Assembly (NCBI GenBank): GCA_956465555.1
Contig: OY101131.1
Location: forward strand, 633,469 to 697,468
DNA length: 64,000 nt
Direction: 5' to 3'
Source of the DNA: Nitzschia sp. pyKryTriq1
Taxonomy: Eukaryota > Bacillariophyta > Bacillariophyceae > Bacillariales > Bacillariaceae
Shown here: positions 11,507 to 21,685 of the stretch, one piece after another
Layout: each line of letters opens with the position of its first letter
Position numbering within the stretch: the first letter of the stretch is position 1
The notes under the pieces: generated by a model
What the model was told of the DNA's origin: nothing
Seen by the model: the letters and a program-made list of their open reading frames with translations, nothing else
Databases searched by the model: none
Made by a program: the position numbers and the translations under genes

Positions 11507-13999
11507 CTAGTCAGCTGGTGTCGCCGTCTGTTCCTCTTCTTCCTTATTGCTGTCACCACTTCCAGTACCTGCTTCTTCTTTAGCGTCGGAGGATTCGTCA
11601 TCATCAGCGTCGGGGTCTGGCTTTTCCATTGCTTTGAGTTCTTCCTCGGACTTGTGCCCAATACCTTCCTTGATGTAACCTTGCAATCCCGTAATATGAA
11701 AGAGGGGACCCCGATGATGCTCGATGGTTTGGACACTGACAAAAACGATGAAACTGACCGCCAAGGCGGTCAAAGAGTCGACGCCCGTAAAATCTTTGTA
11801 GGGTTCTTGGACGCAAGGCTCGGCAGCGGGGCTCCATACTTCCGTCTCGTTTCCATCAACAAAGGTGGGCAATCCCGTACTGGCAGCAGGACCATAGTCC
11901 AAAAATTCTTCTTGTTCATAGGGCATCAACAAATATCCGTCCTTGGGAAGGGTGAATTCCATAATGATGCGAGTCGACGCTCCGCAAATAATGGACAAAA
12001 ATGCTGCATTGGGGCGTGGGGTCTTGGTGTAAAAGCATCCAAGGAGGGGCACCACCACCGTCGCCAACACCACATCAAAGGCAACAATCAACAAGTATCC
12101 TGTGGCGCCAGCTGGATTGTCCGATTGGTAGTAGGCAGCAATCAATGCGGAGGATAAAGTCAGAGGAACAGACGCAAGGCGTGTCACCATCACAAGATTT
12201 TTGGGAGTGACAAAGTTGGGGTAAATAGCGTCCATCTGACGCATGACATTGTGAGCAAAGACGGTTCCCATGGCGAGGATGGCACCATCGGCTGTACTCA
12301 TACTGGCCGCCACCACTCCAAAGAGACACCATCCACCCAGAAAAGGGGGAACATTGTGCGTCAAAAGCTTGACAAAGGCCATGGGATCCGGAGCCCAGGC
12401 ACCACAGGTGGGCAAACCCAACAATGCGTTACATGTATCGACGACAAACTCGGCGTGGGTCGAGTCAGGTCCGTAGTAAATACTGGATAAAAGAATACAA
12501 ACAACACATAAGAAACAAGAAAAATCAATCCGCGGTCCTCCACCCAGTGAAGAGTTCTGTTGGTCGAAGTGAAATAATCATCACATACCGAGTAATAGCA
12601 CCCATAGAGGCAAACGGAATTCCGACGATGAAAGTGACACATCCACCAATAATGCAACCCCAAGTAGCGATGGAAGGAGTCTTGGCGGCCATACAGCGGG
12701 CTTGAAAATCCAAGGCAGCCAAGTTACCAAACCCCAAAATTAAAATAGTGGCCCAGTTCCAGAAGATTGCGTTGGGGCTGTACGGGCAAGTAGTAGAAAC
12801 AACAAACGGGTCAGAGTCGTCAGTCAAACGAAGCCAGATTACAGAGCAACGAGCGAACAGCAACTTACAATGGAGAGAGTGCCAGGTAGTTAAACATTTG
12901 GTCTGCAAAAATAGGTTGGTCCCCGATAGGGTAGGCTCCGTTGTCAGCTCTGCAGTTGTCATCGCTGGGGCACCACAAGTCTTCGTTGTAGCAACACTGG
13001 GTGGGATCGTTCGTGCAAGGGAGACCCTGATACATATCACAAACACCCCCATCACCTTGGCCGTCCGGGTAGATGTATCCCGGGAAGCCGATCGAGGGTG
13101 GAGGAGCTGGGATATCTTCGTTGGCAATCATATAATAAGCCAAAACCGCACACCCGGTCCATCCGACCAATCCTTGGGCGACGTCCGTGTAGGCGACTGA
13201 AAAGAGACCCCCACTGATGGTGTAGCCCCAGACAATAGTGGCAGCCGTCCAAATACCAACAGTGGTTTCTACGCCCCACGCGTAGGCCAGGATGACTCCC
13301 ATTCCCACAAGATTACCTGCCAGAAGCATCATGAAAGAGATAATGGTAGCGATACTGACCATGACTTCCGTGATTTTTCCGTAGCGCTTGGCCAGGACAT
13401 CCGGCAAGGTCAGGACGTTAGTTATCCATTCAGAATCAAGGAGAGACCCAATCCAATGGGCAAGACAGCGCCATCGAAAAACTGATATTTGTAGGAAAGG
13501 TCGGCGTTTCCCAAAATAGCATTCGAGTCAATGGATTGAGCTCCCAAAGTAAAGACAATAATCCAAAGTGGAAGGGACTTTCCCGCAATGAAAAAGTTTT
13601 CCGCTTCACCTTGGACCATAAAGAGAGTGGCGATACCAATCAAGAAACTGATCACAATGCAGACCGTAAGAGCGATACCATAGCCTGATGAGTCGAAAAA
13701 GAAGTACGAGGAGAGTGTTTGTTGTTTAGTGTCCTGCTTGGTCTGATCGCAACAAGAGATGAGACGAGATAACAAGTACTAGTATGGAACTTACCCTTGG
13801 CTGGGTCAGGGACTGGTTCAGGGCATGGAATGCCGCAAACGTCGAATTGGCAGCAGGTCGGATCGGCAGTTTCAAAGAAATCGTTGATTTCCTGGTTTGC
13901 GATGCACTGTTCTTGCGCCAAGGCGCTGGTCACCAACATGGACAGGCCAATGAAGGCAGAGGAGGCGGCAGCCGAAGTAGATGACGATGATACGAACAT
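11507..13999 (-). pseudogene. Second sodium:solute symporter copy, disrupted by a frameshift
   Basis: Same four-exon plan as the intact neighbour: 13999-13795, 13684-12869, 12777-12589, 12482-11507. Exon 2 is 816 nt against 844 nt in the intact copy. At about 13420 a 34-bp stretch coding for the region after LILNG is replaced by 6 bp (AGTTAT on the plus strand), a net loss of 28 bp that brings in a TAA at once. Otherwise the coding sequence is almost unchanged: signal peptide, Cys-rich loops and acidic tail are kept, and I see no other stop. It is therefore a very young pseudogene, an allele-specific lesion, or an assembly error. Introns 1 and 2 are nearly or fully identical to the intact copy, while intron 3 is not. 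Confidence 0.8.
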
Positions 14000-14187
14000 G
14001 CTGGTAAAAAGTATTCAGCAGGAAAACAACTTGTTTGCAACTGTTTGTCAAAAGACAAACGAGCCTTTAAGTGAATTTGAGCTGGAGGTAAAGGAACGAG
14101 AACTAAATACTTGTATCCGCGGGAGATAATACGGTAGATCCAGGATACAGAACAGTATATGAGTAGAACCTTTTCCTGCTAAAATAG

Positions 14188-14210
14188 CTGCCTCCGCCGC
14201 GTCGGTCACA
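14188..14210 (-). promoter_or_regulatory. Promoter block conserved between symporter copies (disrupted copy)
   Basis: Counterpart of 10218-10240, with one base changed (CCGCGTCGG for CCGCGGCGG). It lies 189-211 bp upstream of the start codon at 13999. GGAACGGA near 14231 and TGACACC near 14273 follow in the same order as in the other copy. Confidence 0.45.
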
Positions 14211-15041
14211 CACCCATTTTTCCGTTTTTGGGAACGGAGGCGGAATGTAATGAAGGTCGAAACCAGAATCGATGACACCGCGCTATTCAAGCAAGGTGAG
14301 AACTAGGAACACACAGAGGGCAATAATAAAGATTTGAGTTACTCCGGGGGCGGGCGGAGCAGCGCGGATGAGTGCAGCAGTGCCTCACGCCGCGCCACAA
14401 AGCAAAGATGGGATCGAGTAAGTCAAGTCACGGATTCCTACTGTTACCTCTTACTAAAATCAAGACAGCAAGAGCTCCAATACGAAGCTTCAGCATCCTC
14501 ATTTTCATTCGTCGTCGGTTCATCCAAGGTATATTCTTCGACATCTAGTAGGGTGTTGGCGACGGGAGGGGGGGCATGGTATCAACACGAAGGCATCAAG
14601 AAGAAATGATTGGCCCGCAAGACGACATGTCCAATTCAACGCGGGGTACCGGTATCGTTTCCGAGCTAGCTACGGAGAATGGAACCATGATTCTGGCAGA
14701 AGAAGTCACGGTGGATTCAATCGATCACGCGTGCTCATCGTGGTGCATCAGTGCCGTAGTAAAAACTCTTGCTTGCTGAAAGAAAATCTCAAAAGTGAGG
14801 TCTGGAACAAAACGTCTCACCGTCAAACAAACTACAGAATCTGAAAGCGCGTCTTATTTCGAGGTGTCGAGCTATTGGCATGAACTGCAAAGGACGTTAA
14901 TTTGGCAAGATATTTAATATTTAGGGATGACCAATCCTCTGGTACTCATTCTACATGGTTCTACTACGACAAATGCTTACTACCTATGCCCTACTACACT
15001 AGAATACTGCAACTGGCTTGTTTTGTGTCGCAGACAGCGTT

Positions 15042-15114
15042 TGGTGTGCAGGTAGGTGGATTGTTGGGACCGCAGATGGATAGAGAATCAAGTTATTGAC
15101 CTACCTGCACACCA
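15042..15114. repeat. Perfect 16-bp inverted repeat
   Basis: TGGTGTGCAGGTAGGT at 15042-15057 and its exact reverse complement at 15099-15114, with a 41-bp loop. It could form a stable stem in RNA, or be the ends of a tiny foldback element. No flanking gene explains it. Confidence 0.75.
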
Positions 15115-15782
15115 GATGAACCTTTCCAGTACTCGAGTTGACGATTGAATCTCATGGTCAAGAGCATCAAAACAACACGGACGTTGCGTGCCCAATATGT
15201 GCGTCCGATCCCACGATATTTACTGCTGTGTAGAAGCTGGTACAATTTTGTACGATGAAAAATGCCCCCAAAGTCAACGGACAGACGGTACGTAGAATCT
15301 ACGGAGCGGCAAGGAAAATTTGCGCCAGCTGTACGGTTGGCACCCAAGGTGGAGATTGCGATAAGTCCTGAACTCTGGCGTCGACTTCAGCCGGGTTTGT
15401 ACCAGGGTCTACGGAGAGCCCACGAGCTCGTGACTAAGTAGTAAACTTCTGGCTGCCCCCCCCCCCTTTAAGTACTCGTATGTACCTGTACCGGTACAGT
15501 ACAAGTACGAACTGGTACGTACAGTACTGTACTGAGTATTTGTACTGTGGCAGGGCTCACATCGGCGCCGGCTCGTCAAATTTTGGCGGGAAAAAGATCC
15601 ACAAGACGGATCATCTTCCGATGATTTTTCTAAAAATGACAACAATGCGGACCGCGGGACTGTTGCAACGTCGTCAATCTTCGCGATATTATATCGTACG
15701 GTACCGATATACATCGCATGCATGCAACAACCACCATCGCCCACCTCTCATTGCAGCACCAAGCATTAGTTAGAAAAGAAAC

Positions 15783-16679
15783 ATGCCGCCGGTACGAAGA
15801 AGAGAAGAGCAACACGAGCTTTCTGAGTATGAGTTGCAAAGACTCGAACGCATTAAGAAGAATGAGGCCTATCTGGCCACGTTGGGTCTCTCCAAGACAA
15901 AGGACCAGATCCGTGCCATGACCCAAAAGCAGAAACGTCGACGAGTGGTCGTCAAGCATGGAAAAGGTAGTGTTTCGCCTGGGGAAGAGCGGCGATCCAA
16001 ACGAATCAAGCGACGCAGCAACGGTAGCAGCAACAAGGAAAATAATGGAAACACCGACGAATACAACGATCTCGTGATGCTTTCGTACGCGGAATTAGAC
16101 GACCGTAACCTTCGAGCGGTAAAGCAAGCCCAGCCCAACGAGACTGCTAATCTTATTGCGAAAGGCAAAAACGAGGTTGACGATCGAGTCGAAAGTCCCC
16201 CTCGAAGGACTCGAACTTTGAATATTGCCTGGTCGGCGGATGCTGATGCCATTGAGCTCACGGAGGCGGAAAAGGAGATACTGGCGAAAAACGACATGGA
16301 CCAGAATTATCTTGACAAATTCCGCGAGTTTCTGGTCTACCATGATAAAATCAGCACACAAAATGAACGTAATGTCATGCGCCAAGTCACCAAGCTGGCC
16401 AACGGGGAAGGTGTGCGATATGAAAGTGCCAAGTATGGGTGGCCAGAAGATTGCTACTTTTTAAAGAGCACCAAAGTGACGCCTCTTTCGGATATTGTCG
16501 AATTGATGAAGCAAGCTGTTGAGGCAGAAAATAAATGGGGCATTGATCGTGGAAACGGATGGCTACTCCGACATCCTCTCAAAAAGCTCCTACTGTTTCA
16601 ACAATTCTGCTTGAACAATCCCGACTTTTTGACTGGCACGTGCAAGCTAAAGGATTACTACGACGATGCTCAAGAATGA
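15783..16679 (+). CDS. Basic, probably nuclear protein of unknown function
   Basis: Single exon, 298 residues. The N-terminus has a charged helix (LSEYELQRLERIKKNEAYLA, then TLGL) of a kind I associate with the start of some WD-repeat and chromatin proteins of algae. Basic nuclear-localisation-like clusters follow (KQKRRRVVVK, RRSKRIKRR). No WD repeats or other known domain follow. Residues about 130-298 form an ordered-looking acidic/helical region (LTEAEKEILAKNDMDQNYL, RQVTKLANGEGVRYESAKYG) ending in a hydrophobic helix pattern (LLRHPLKKLLLFQQFC). The composition suggests a DNA- or chromatin-associated protein, but that is inference. Confidence 0.65.
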   Translation: MPPVRRREEQHELSEYELQRLERIKKNEAYLATLGLSKTKDQIRAMTQKQKRRRVVVKHGKGSVSPGEERRSKRIKRRSNGSSNKENNGNTDEYNDLVMLSYAELDDRNLRAVKQAQPNETANLIAKGKNEVDDRVESPPRRTRTLNIAWSADADAIELTEAEKEILAKNDMDQNYLDKFREFLVYHDKISTQNERNVMRQVTKLANGEGVRYESAKYGWPEDCYFLKSTKVTPLSDIVELMKQAVEAENKWGIDRGNGWLLRHPLKKLLLFQQFCLNNPDFLTGTCKLKDYYDDAQE

Positions 16680-18255
16680 AAAAGCAATATATTACGGCGA
16701 TGAAAGGAACGCACCGTGGCTTAGCAGGGTCTGGTTTGACTCGGAGAGAATAAGGCGGTGCGTCGTGCTTGACCAGTTGTTGCAGACGGTGGACACCCGA
16801 ACACGAGAAGGACAACGAACCCAACAACCCTCAACTACAGTACGTACATCATATCTATTATAACTGACGACTTTTGGCTAGTCCTGTGTACTATCGTCTA
16901 GTAATTTTACGTTAATGGTTATTTTATTTGCTCTTTATGCTGCGAGGCATCATTCCATTCACTCGTACTTGCGTCTCATCGCCGCCGCCAATGACCAATC
17001 ATGATGATAGGCAGTAGGCACTACAGACAGCAGGAGAAACGAGTGGCGCTTGGCTACAATAAGAGAATAATCCAGACTAGCACGTTCTCTTCCTCCTTTC
17101 TACTCTAGAGATCCAGGTACCCTTCCAAAACTTGCACTCGTGACAAGAATGAACAGGGCGCGGCTGGATCCGATGAAGAAATTCCAACCAGGCATATTTC
17201 CAGTGAACTCACCCAAGCTTCAAGAGTAGTAGTTCGGGTACTACGAGGCAGGGAAGCCTCATCTTCGTCTTCTTCTTCTTCTAGTGGGATGCAAAGGCGT
17301 GTGACTCGCTCGATTTCGGCCTCGCCGAGCCTGAAGTACTACTGTTGTTGTTCTGCGACTGGTCAGCACGACCACTGGCAAGAACACCCGCCACGACGCC
17401 AGAAAGGCGAGCCTGTTCGAATAATAACCTACAACGGACAGACGCGAGTCCCATTACATGTAAGATCCGTGAATGAACAAGTGAAGTCTATCCCATCAAC
17501 GAACACTACAGACACTTATCCATCACCACCGCTGTCGAAACACTACCGGATCAGTACATTTGAAAGTGCAAACAAGCACTCAATAGAGCTAAGAACACCC
17601 TGACACCGATAGCTTATTATTTTACATTTCGAAACTTCGAATCGTGTTTAGTAGTCAAAGTATTCAAAAGAGCCCGAATCGTCGAGCAGCCCGCGTGGAA
17701 CTCTACGATTTCAACACGAGCCTTGTCGGGGATTGCGACCGGGCGCGAAAGGTTGGCGAGAATTGGGGGGGGGGGTTCGCGCCGTCTCAAGAGGGGCGCG
17801 AATGAATATTAAAAGTGCGAGAATGAAGTGAGAGAATGGGGGGCCAAAAAAGGGCGAGCATTGGGGTTTTTCGCGCACAATCATTATTTTGTCGTGAAAG
17901 CGACGAAGAGGAAGAACGCGTGTTATTGTACCGGTACATCGCCCGTCCGACGCCCGTCAATGTCTTGTCACTTGGACCAAGCTTGGACTCCTCACTCCCG
18001 CACAACACAGTCAACGACGCGACGTGACCGGACCGCGACCGCTTGCGCGTCGCCCGCCGCTCACTCTCATCCGCAATTAATAATGATGACGCACGCCAAA
18101 ATTGAAAATCGCCAAACATCTTCTTTCTTATATTTTGTTTTGTGGCGATGACTGCAACACTCATGACACCAGCACCACTGCAATAGTATCATAAAAACCT
18201 CACCTAAACCTAAACTAGCAACTAACAACCTTGTTCTGTAAAAATCTGCAGTACC
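16680..18255. other. Intergenic region, no gene recognised
   Basis: About 1.6 kb. Open frames up to about 125 codons exist on both strands but overlap one another, are low in complexity and show no known motif. A G11 run near 17766 is followed by GCGCG-rich sequence. The right end is the 5' flank of the bicupin gene. Confidence 0.5.
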
Positions 18256-19408
18256 ATGCGATCACTCATCATTGTGCTAGGATTGTGCCTTGCAGAGGCG
18301 TTTCATACATCGTTTCAAATAACTGCACAGGCGGCATCAGGTCGTCGGCGACAGACTGCGACACGGACTACAACTACTTCTACCTTGTTCTCGAGCTACT
18401 TGTCGTCACTGTCGAGTGCCGCACCGGCCCCATCTTACTCGCCTGCATTTTCACCTTCTCCCCCCGTGTGTAAGTGACTTTGCGGCGAAGTCGGTCTTTT
18501 TGGAGTCGTCGACAGTCAGTCACTGCAAACGAATTTGCTGCTGCCCTCCTGCCCTTTTCTCATTCTTTCGTGTTTTCTCACTGTTTTTGATTCTTACTCA
18601 TTTATTACGTACGTACATAGCTGACATTTCATCGTATCTGATTTCTCCCAACGGCAACAATGGTGGCTCCAATAGCAATAGTAAAAAATTTCAGCATGCA
18701 ACCCTTGATTATTTTGCCATTCCTAATTTGGTGCCCAAGGGCCCTCGTGCCAACGCCGATGTCGGCCAACCGCATGACGCTTCGTTAAAACTCGGACAAG
18801 ATGGTGACCTTCGATCAGGGAGTTGGTTTTGCGCCGCGGGTGGCTGGCCCTCCCTCAAACAACGAACGACGACGGAAATATTTTATGTCATTAAAGGTCA
18901 CGGATGTTTGACGGATCTCGATGGGATGCGCCACTATTTCGGTCCAGGCGATACTGTGATACTTCCGAAAGGATGGTCGGGACGATGGGATGTATTGGAA
19001 GATATTCACAAAGTTTGGTTTGTTCACGATCATCCCAATATTGAAGTAACGGCACAGCCCATCCGAGTGCAGATTGCCAACTACCATACCTTCGCCCCCC
19101 AATATATGGTGTCCTCGGGTATTCGCGCCGATGCGATTCACGGATCTCCTAGCACAGCCTCCAAAGTATTGTACGACGTGGGTCCGACGGAGGTTGGAAT
19201 CTGGACATGCACTCCTGGATCCTTTCCTGTGATCAACCGGCAAAACACCGAATGTTGTCATGTTCTCGAGGGAGTTTTCTTTCTCACGAATGCGGAAGAT
19301 AATACCTCTCGGCGTTGCGGGCCGGGGGACACTGTGATCTTGCCAAAGGGTTGGTCTGGTTATTGGGACGTTATTGAGCCAGTCAAGAAACTGTGGTGTG
19401 TTGTATAG
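18256..19408 (+). CDS. Plastid-targeted bicupin (Cupin_3-like), 2 exons
   Basis: Exons 18256-18469 and 18621-19408 join to 333 residues. The intron (151 nt, GTAAGT...CATAG, phase 1) keeps the frame. The N-terminus is a signal peptide (MRSLIIVLGLCLAEA) followed by Phe16 and a Ser/Thr/Arg-rich, acid-poor stretch, which is a diatom plastid-import bipartite signal. The mature part holds two cupin domains carrying nearly the same motif (GPGDTVILPKGWSGRWDV and GPGDTVILPKGWSGYWDV) at about residues 185 and 310, as in the Cupin_3/DUF861 family, which includes ureidoglycine aminohydrolase-type proteins. The usual His-rich metal motif 1 is not obvious, so catalysis and metal binding are uncertain. Converges on the aminopeptidase gene 170 bp away. 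An unspliced start at 18416 is possible but would lose the targeting signal. Confidence 0.75.
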
Positions 19409-19580
19409 TAATGAGTGACCATGTTTTATCCAGCGATTAGTAGTCAAATCGGAGTACACATCTTTTATGGACTGCGAGGCGATGGAAGGCCTACGACAAG
19501 TCGAGCAAGCCCAAATCACTAGTATAATAGTAGACCAACCTAACGCCTACTCGTAGCTCCCTCTCATACAGTGCTCTACT

Positions 19581-21216
19581 CTAGAAACCTGGTGCTTCTA
19601 GAAGACTCAGCACGAGACCAACACCGTAGCCGGTGCTACGTTCACCATTCATGGCCGGTCCCGCCATGTCAACATGTATCCATCCACCTTGGTAAGACTC
19701 CTGTAGATGCGATTCAATAAAATGCCCAGCACAAGACGCTTGAGCATTCGCCCGATCCTTGACGCTATTTTTCATATCGGCAACTTCACTTTTGAATTCG
19801 TCCATCAACAGTTCCGGGGCGTACAGCAGCGGATAGCACAAATCTCCCGAATGCATGCCTGCTTGGACGGCCCGCGTTTCCAATTCAGGTTTGTTGCATA
19901 ACACTCCCGCGTGTTTGTGCCCTGTAGTAACCATAACTGCACCCGTCAAGGTAGCCATGTCCACCACCAAATCCAAGTTTTCAATGTGTTTGGTCGCGTG
20001 CGCTACTCCATCCCCCAGTACCAAACGTCCTTCGGCATCGGCATTGTTGACTTCAACGGTCTTTCCACTGTACATTTCCAAGATATCTACGAAACGAGTA
20101 GTAGAGAGGATACGTCCGAATGAGAGGATTGAATGTGATGGTGGAGTCTCCATAATAAATGTGTGCCATTCCATCAATCTTTTCGTTTTGTTCTTACGTA
20201 CCATCATTTCGAAAGGCATCGGGACCAATAGCATTTTCGGCCAGACAGAGAATACACACCACTTTCTTTGCGACACCCAGTTCGACGGCGGCAAAGAAGC
20301 CACCCAGCAATCCTCCCGCACCACCCATGTCATGCTTCATTCCACACATTCCTACTTTGGGTTTCAACGACAAACCACCGGTATCGAAGACAATACCCTT
20401 GCCGACCAAAGCGACCGTCTCGACAGTTTTGCCGTTGCTTCCATCGTACTCCAGAATGATCAAACGCGGGGGGCAGTTGGCCGCTTTTCCTACCCCATGG
20501 AGGCCACCGTATCCTTTGGCCGCCAATTCGTCTCCCACGATCTCTGTTAGTTTGACTTTGGGCGAATGTTCTTGGACTAATGCTTCTACTTCCTTGGAAA
20601 ATTGGGTAGTCGTCAAGAGTTCGGGGTGCGAATCGACCAATCGCGCCGTCAATTGTGTTCCCTTGGCGGCCACTTGCGCAGCTTGAATCTGCGTGGCATC
20701 CTGGACCACGCTTCCGTCCTTCTTGACAAAGATAATATGCAAATTTTTCGGCTCTTTCTTGTCACCGGTTTTCATGCTGAACAGAGAAAAGGCTTTGGCG
20801 ATCGCCATGCCTAGTGGACCGACGGAAAAGTCGTCCGACAAGACAATCAAGCGTGAGTTCTTGGATCCTTTGTTGACGGCGCTCCGTGCGAGCTTAGTCA
20901 AGGTGTGGACCGCCATGGGATGGTTGTGTCGGGATAACTTGGAAGGCAGCCCGGCCAAGGTGAGTCGATGAACGGCATCATCGCCGACTGCTACGAGCGT
21001 GGACGACGGACTTCCTCCCGTCTTGTCGTCGAGCGATTCCACCAAAGATTCCAAGACAGGCGGAGAAATCAGATCCTTCAAGCCGAGAGGACCCAACAGC
21101 GAGGGCAACAATAAGGCTTCGACCGACGCCTTTTTACCAATGATCATGGTCGAATCATACTCTTTCAGTTCGCCTTGCCAGGACGACTGAAACAAGAGGT
21201 TGGTGGTATTAGCCAT
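19581..21216 (-). CDS. Leucyl aminopeptidase, peptidase family M17 (paralogue A)
   Basis: Exons 21216-20202 and 20086-19581 join to 506 residues; the 115-nt intron (GTACGT donor, phase 1) splits the codon in FRND|DILEMY. The M17 catalytic domain is complete: GKGIVFDTGG at 272-281 (Lys and Asp metal ligands), MKHDMGGA, and NNADAEGRL at 352-360 (Asp and Glu ligands plus the catalytic Arg). It is a two-metal enzyme that removes N-terminal residues, usually as a hexamer. I start at MANTTN; the same frame is open to an ATG at 21444 that would add 76 residues with a hydrophobic stretch (LMHFLILLSFYCC). From the shorter start it would be cytosolic. Paralogue B lies at 28449-30538 in the opposite orientation and shares the position of the last intron. 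Confidence 0.9.
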
Positions 21217-21685
21217 GATGATGATACAGTTCGTACGTGATGTACGCACTGTAAGCCTGAATGAAACTGAGATTGCTACTGCGTGTGACGGAAGTGACCG
21301 AAACCACACAAGCCGATGATTAATAGATGCAAATAAGCAGCAGTAGAAGGACAGCAGGATAAGAAAATGCATGAGTGCGACGACGATGTGATGAAAAAAT
21401 TCGGAGTCGACGATGGAGCGATGATTCGATGCGTGACACGACAAACATCACGCGCGTCAGTACTCGTATTGCGCCGCCGGGGGCGGTCGGGTCGGTCCGT
21501 CGAGTCGATTTTTCTCGCAGGTTGCGGGTATCATCGTACGAACTATAGAACCAGCAGAGAACATTCGTACTAATACCGTAACCTGATAGCAGGAGTAGCG
21601 ATGAGAGTGACGACAACTCAAGGAGCAGTGTTATATGTTTGAGCCAGCCGACGAAGGCCTTCTTGCTATAAGTTGTTCATCTATT
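21217..21685. other. 5' flank of aminopeptidase A and 3' flank of the S28 gene
   Basis: About 470 bp between two minus-strand genes. It holds the promoter and possible N-terminal extension of aminopeptidase A. Nothing else recognised. Confidence 0.5.

Larger units (their letters stand above)
14000..15782. other. Intergenic region with palindromes
   Basis: About 1.8 kb without a supported gene. It holds the second conserved symporter promoter block (14188-14210), a perfect 16-bp inverted repeat (15042-15114), the palindrome CGTAGAATCTACG (15291-15303), a C10 run near 15460 and GTACCGGTAC-rich sequence near 15490. The last 100 bp are the promoter of the gene at 15783. Confidence 0.55.

Noticed and set aside
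13408-13433. Extra intron rescuing the broken symporter copy
   Set aside because: No GT-AG pair nearby restores the frame without removing conserved spans; the difference from the intact copy is an exact 28-bp net loss.
17289-17603. 104-codon gene
   Set aside because: No recognisable domain, no plausible promoter or homologous pattern; equal-length frames occur by chance nearby.
18416-18620. Unspliced start for the bicupin
   Set aside because: Would lose the signal peptide and read through a good GTAAGT...CATAG intron; the spliced model is in frame and gives a plastid leader.
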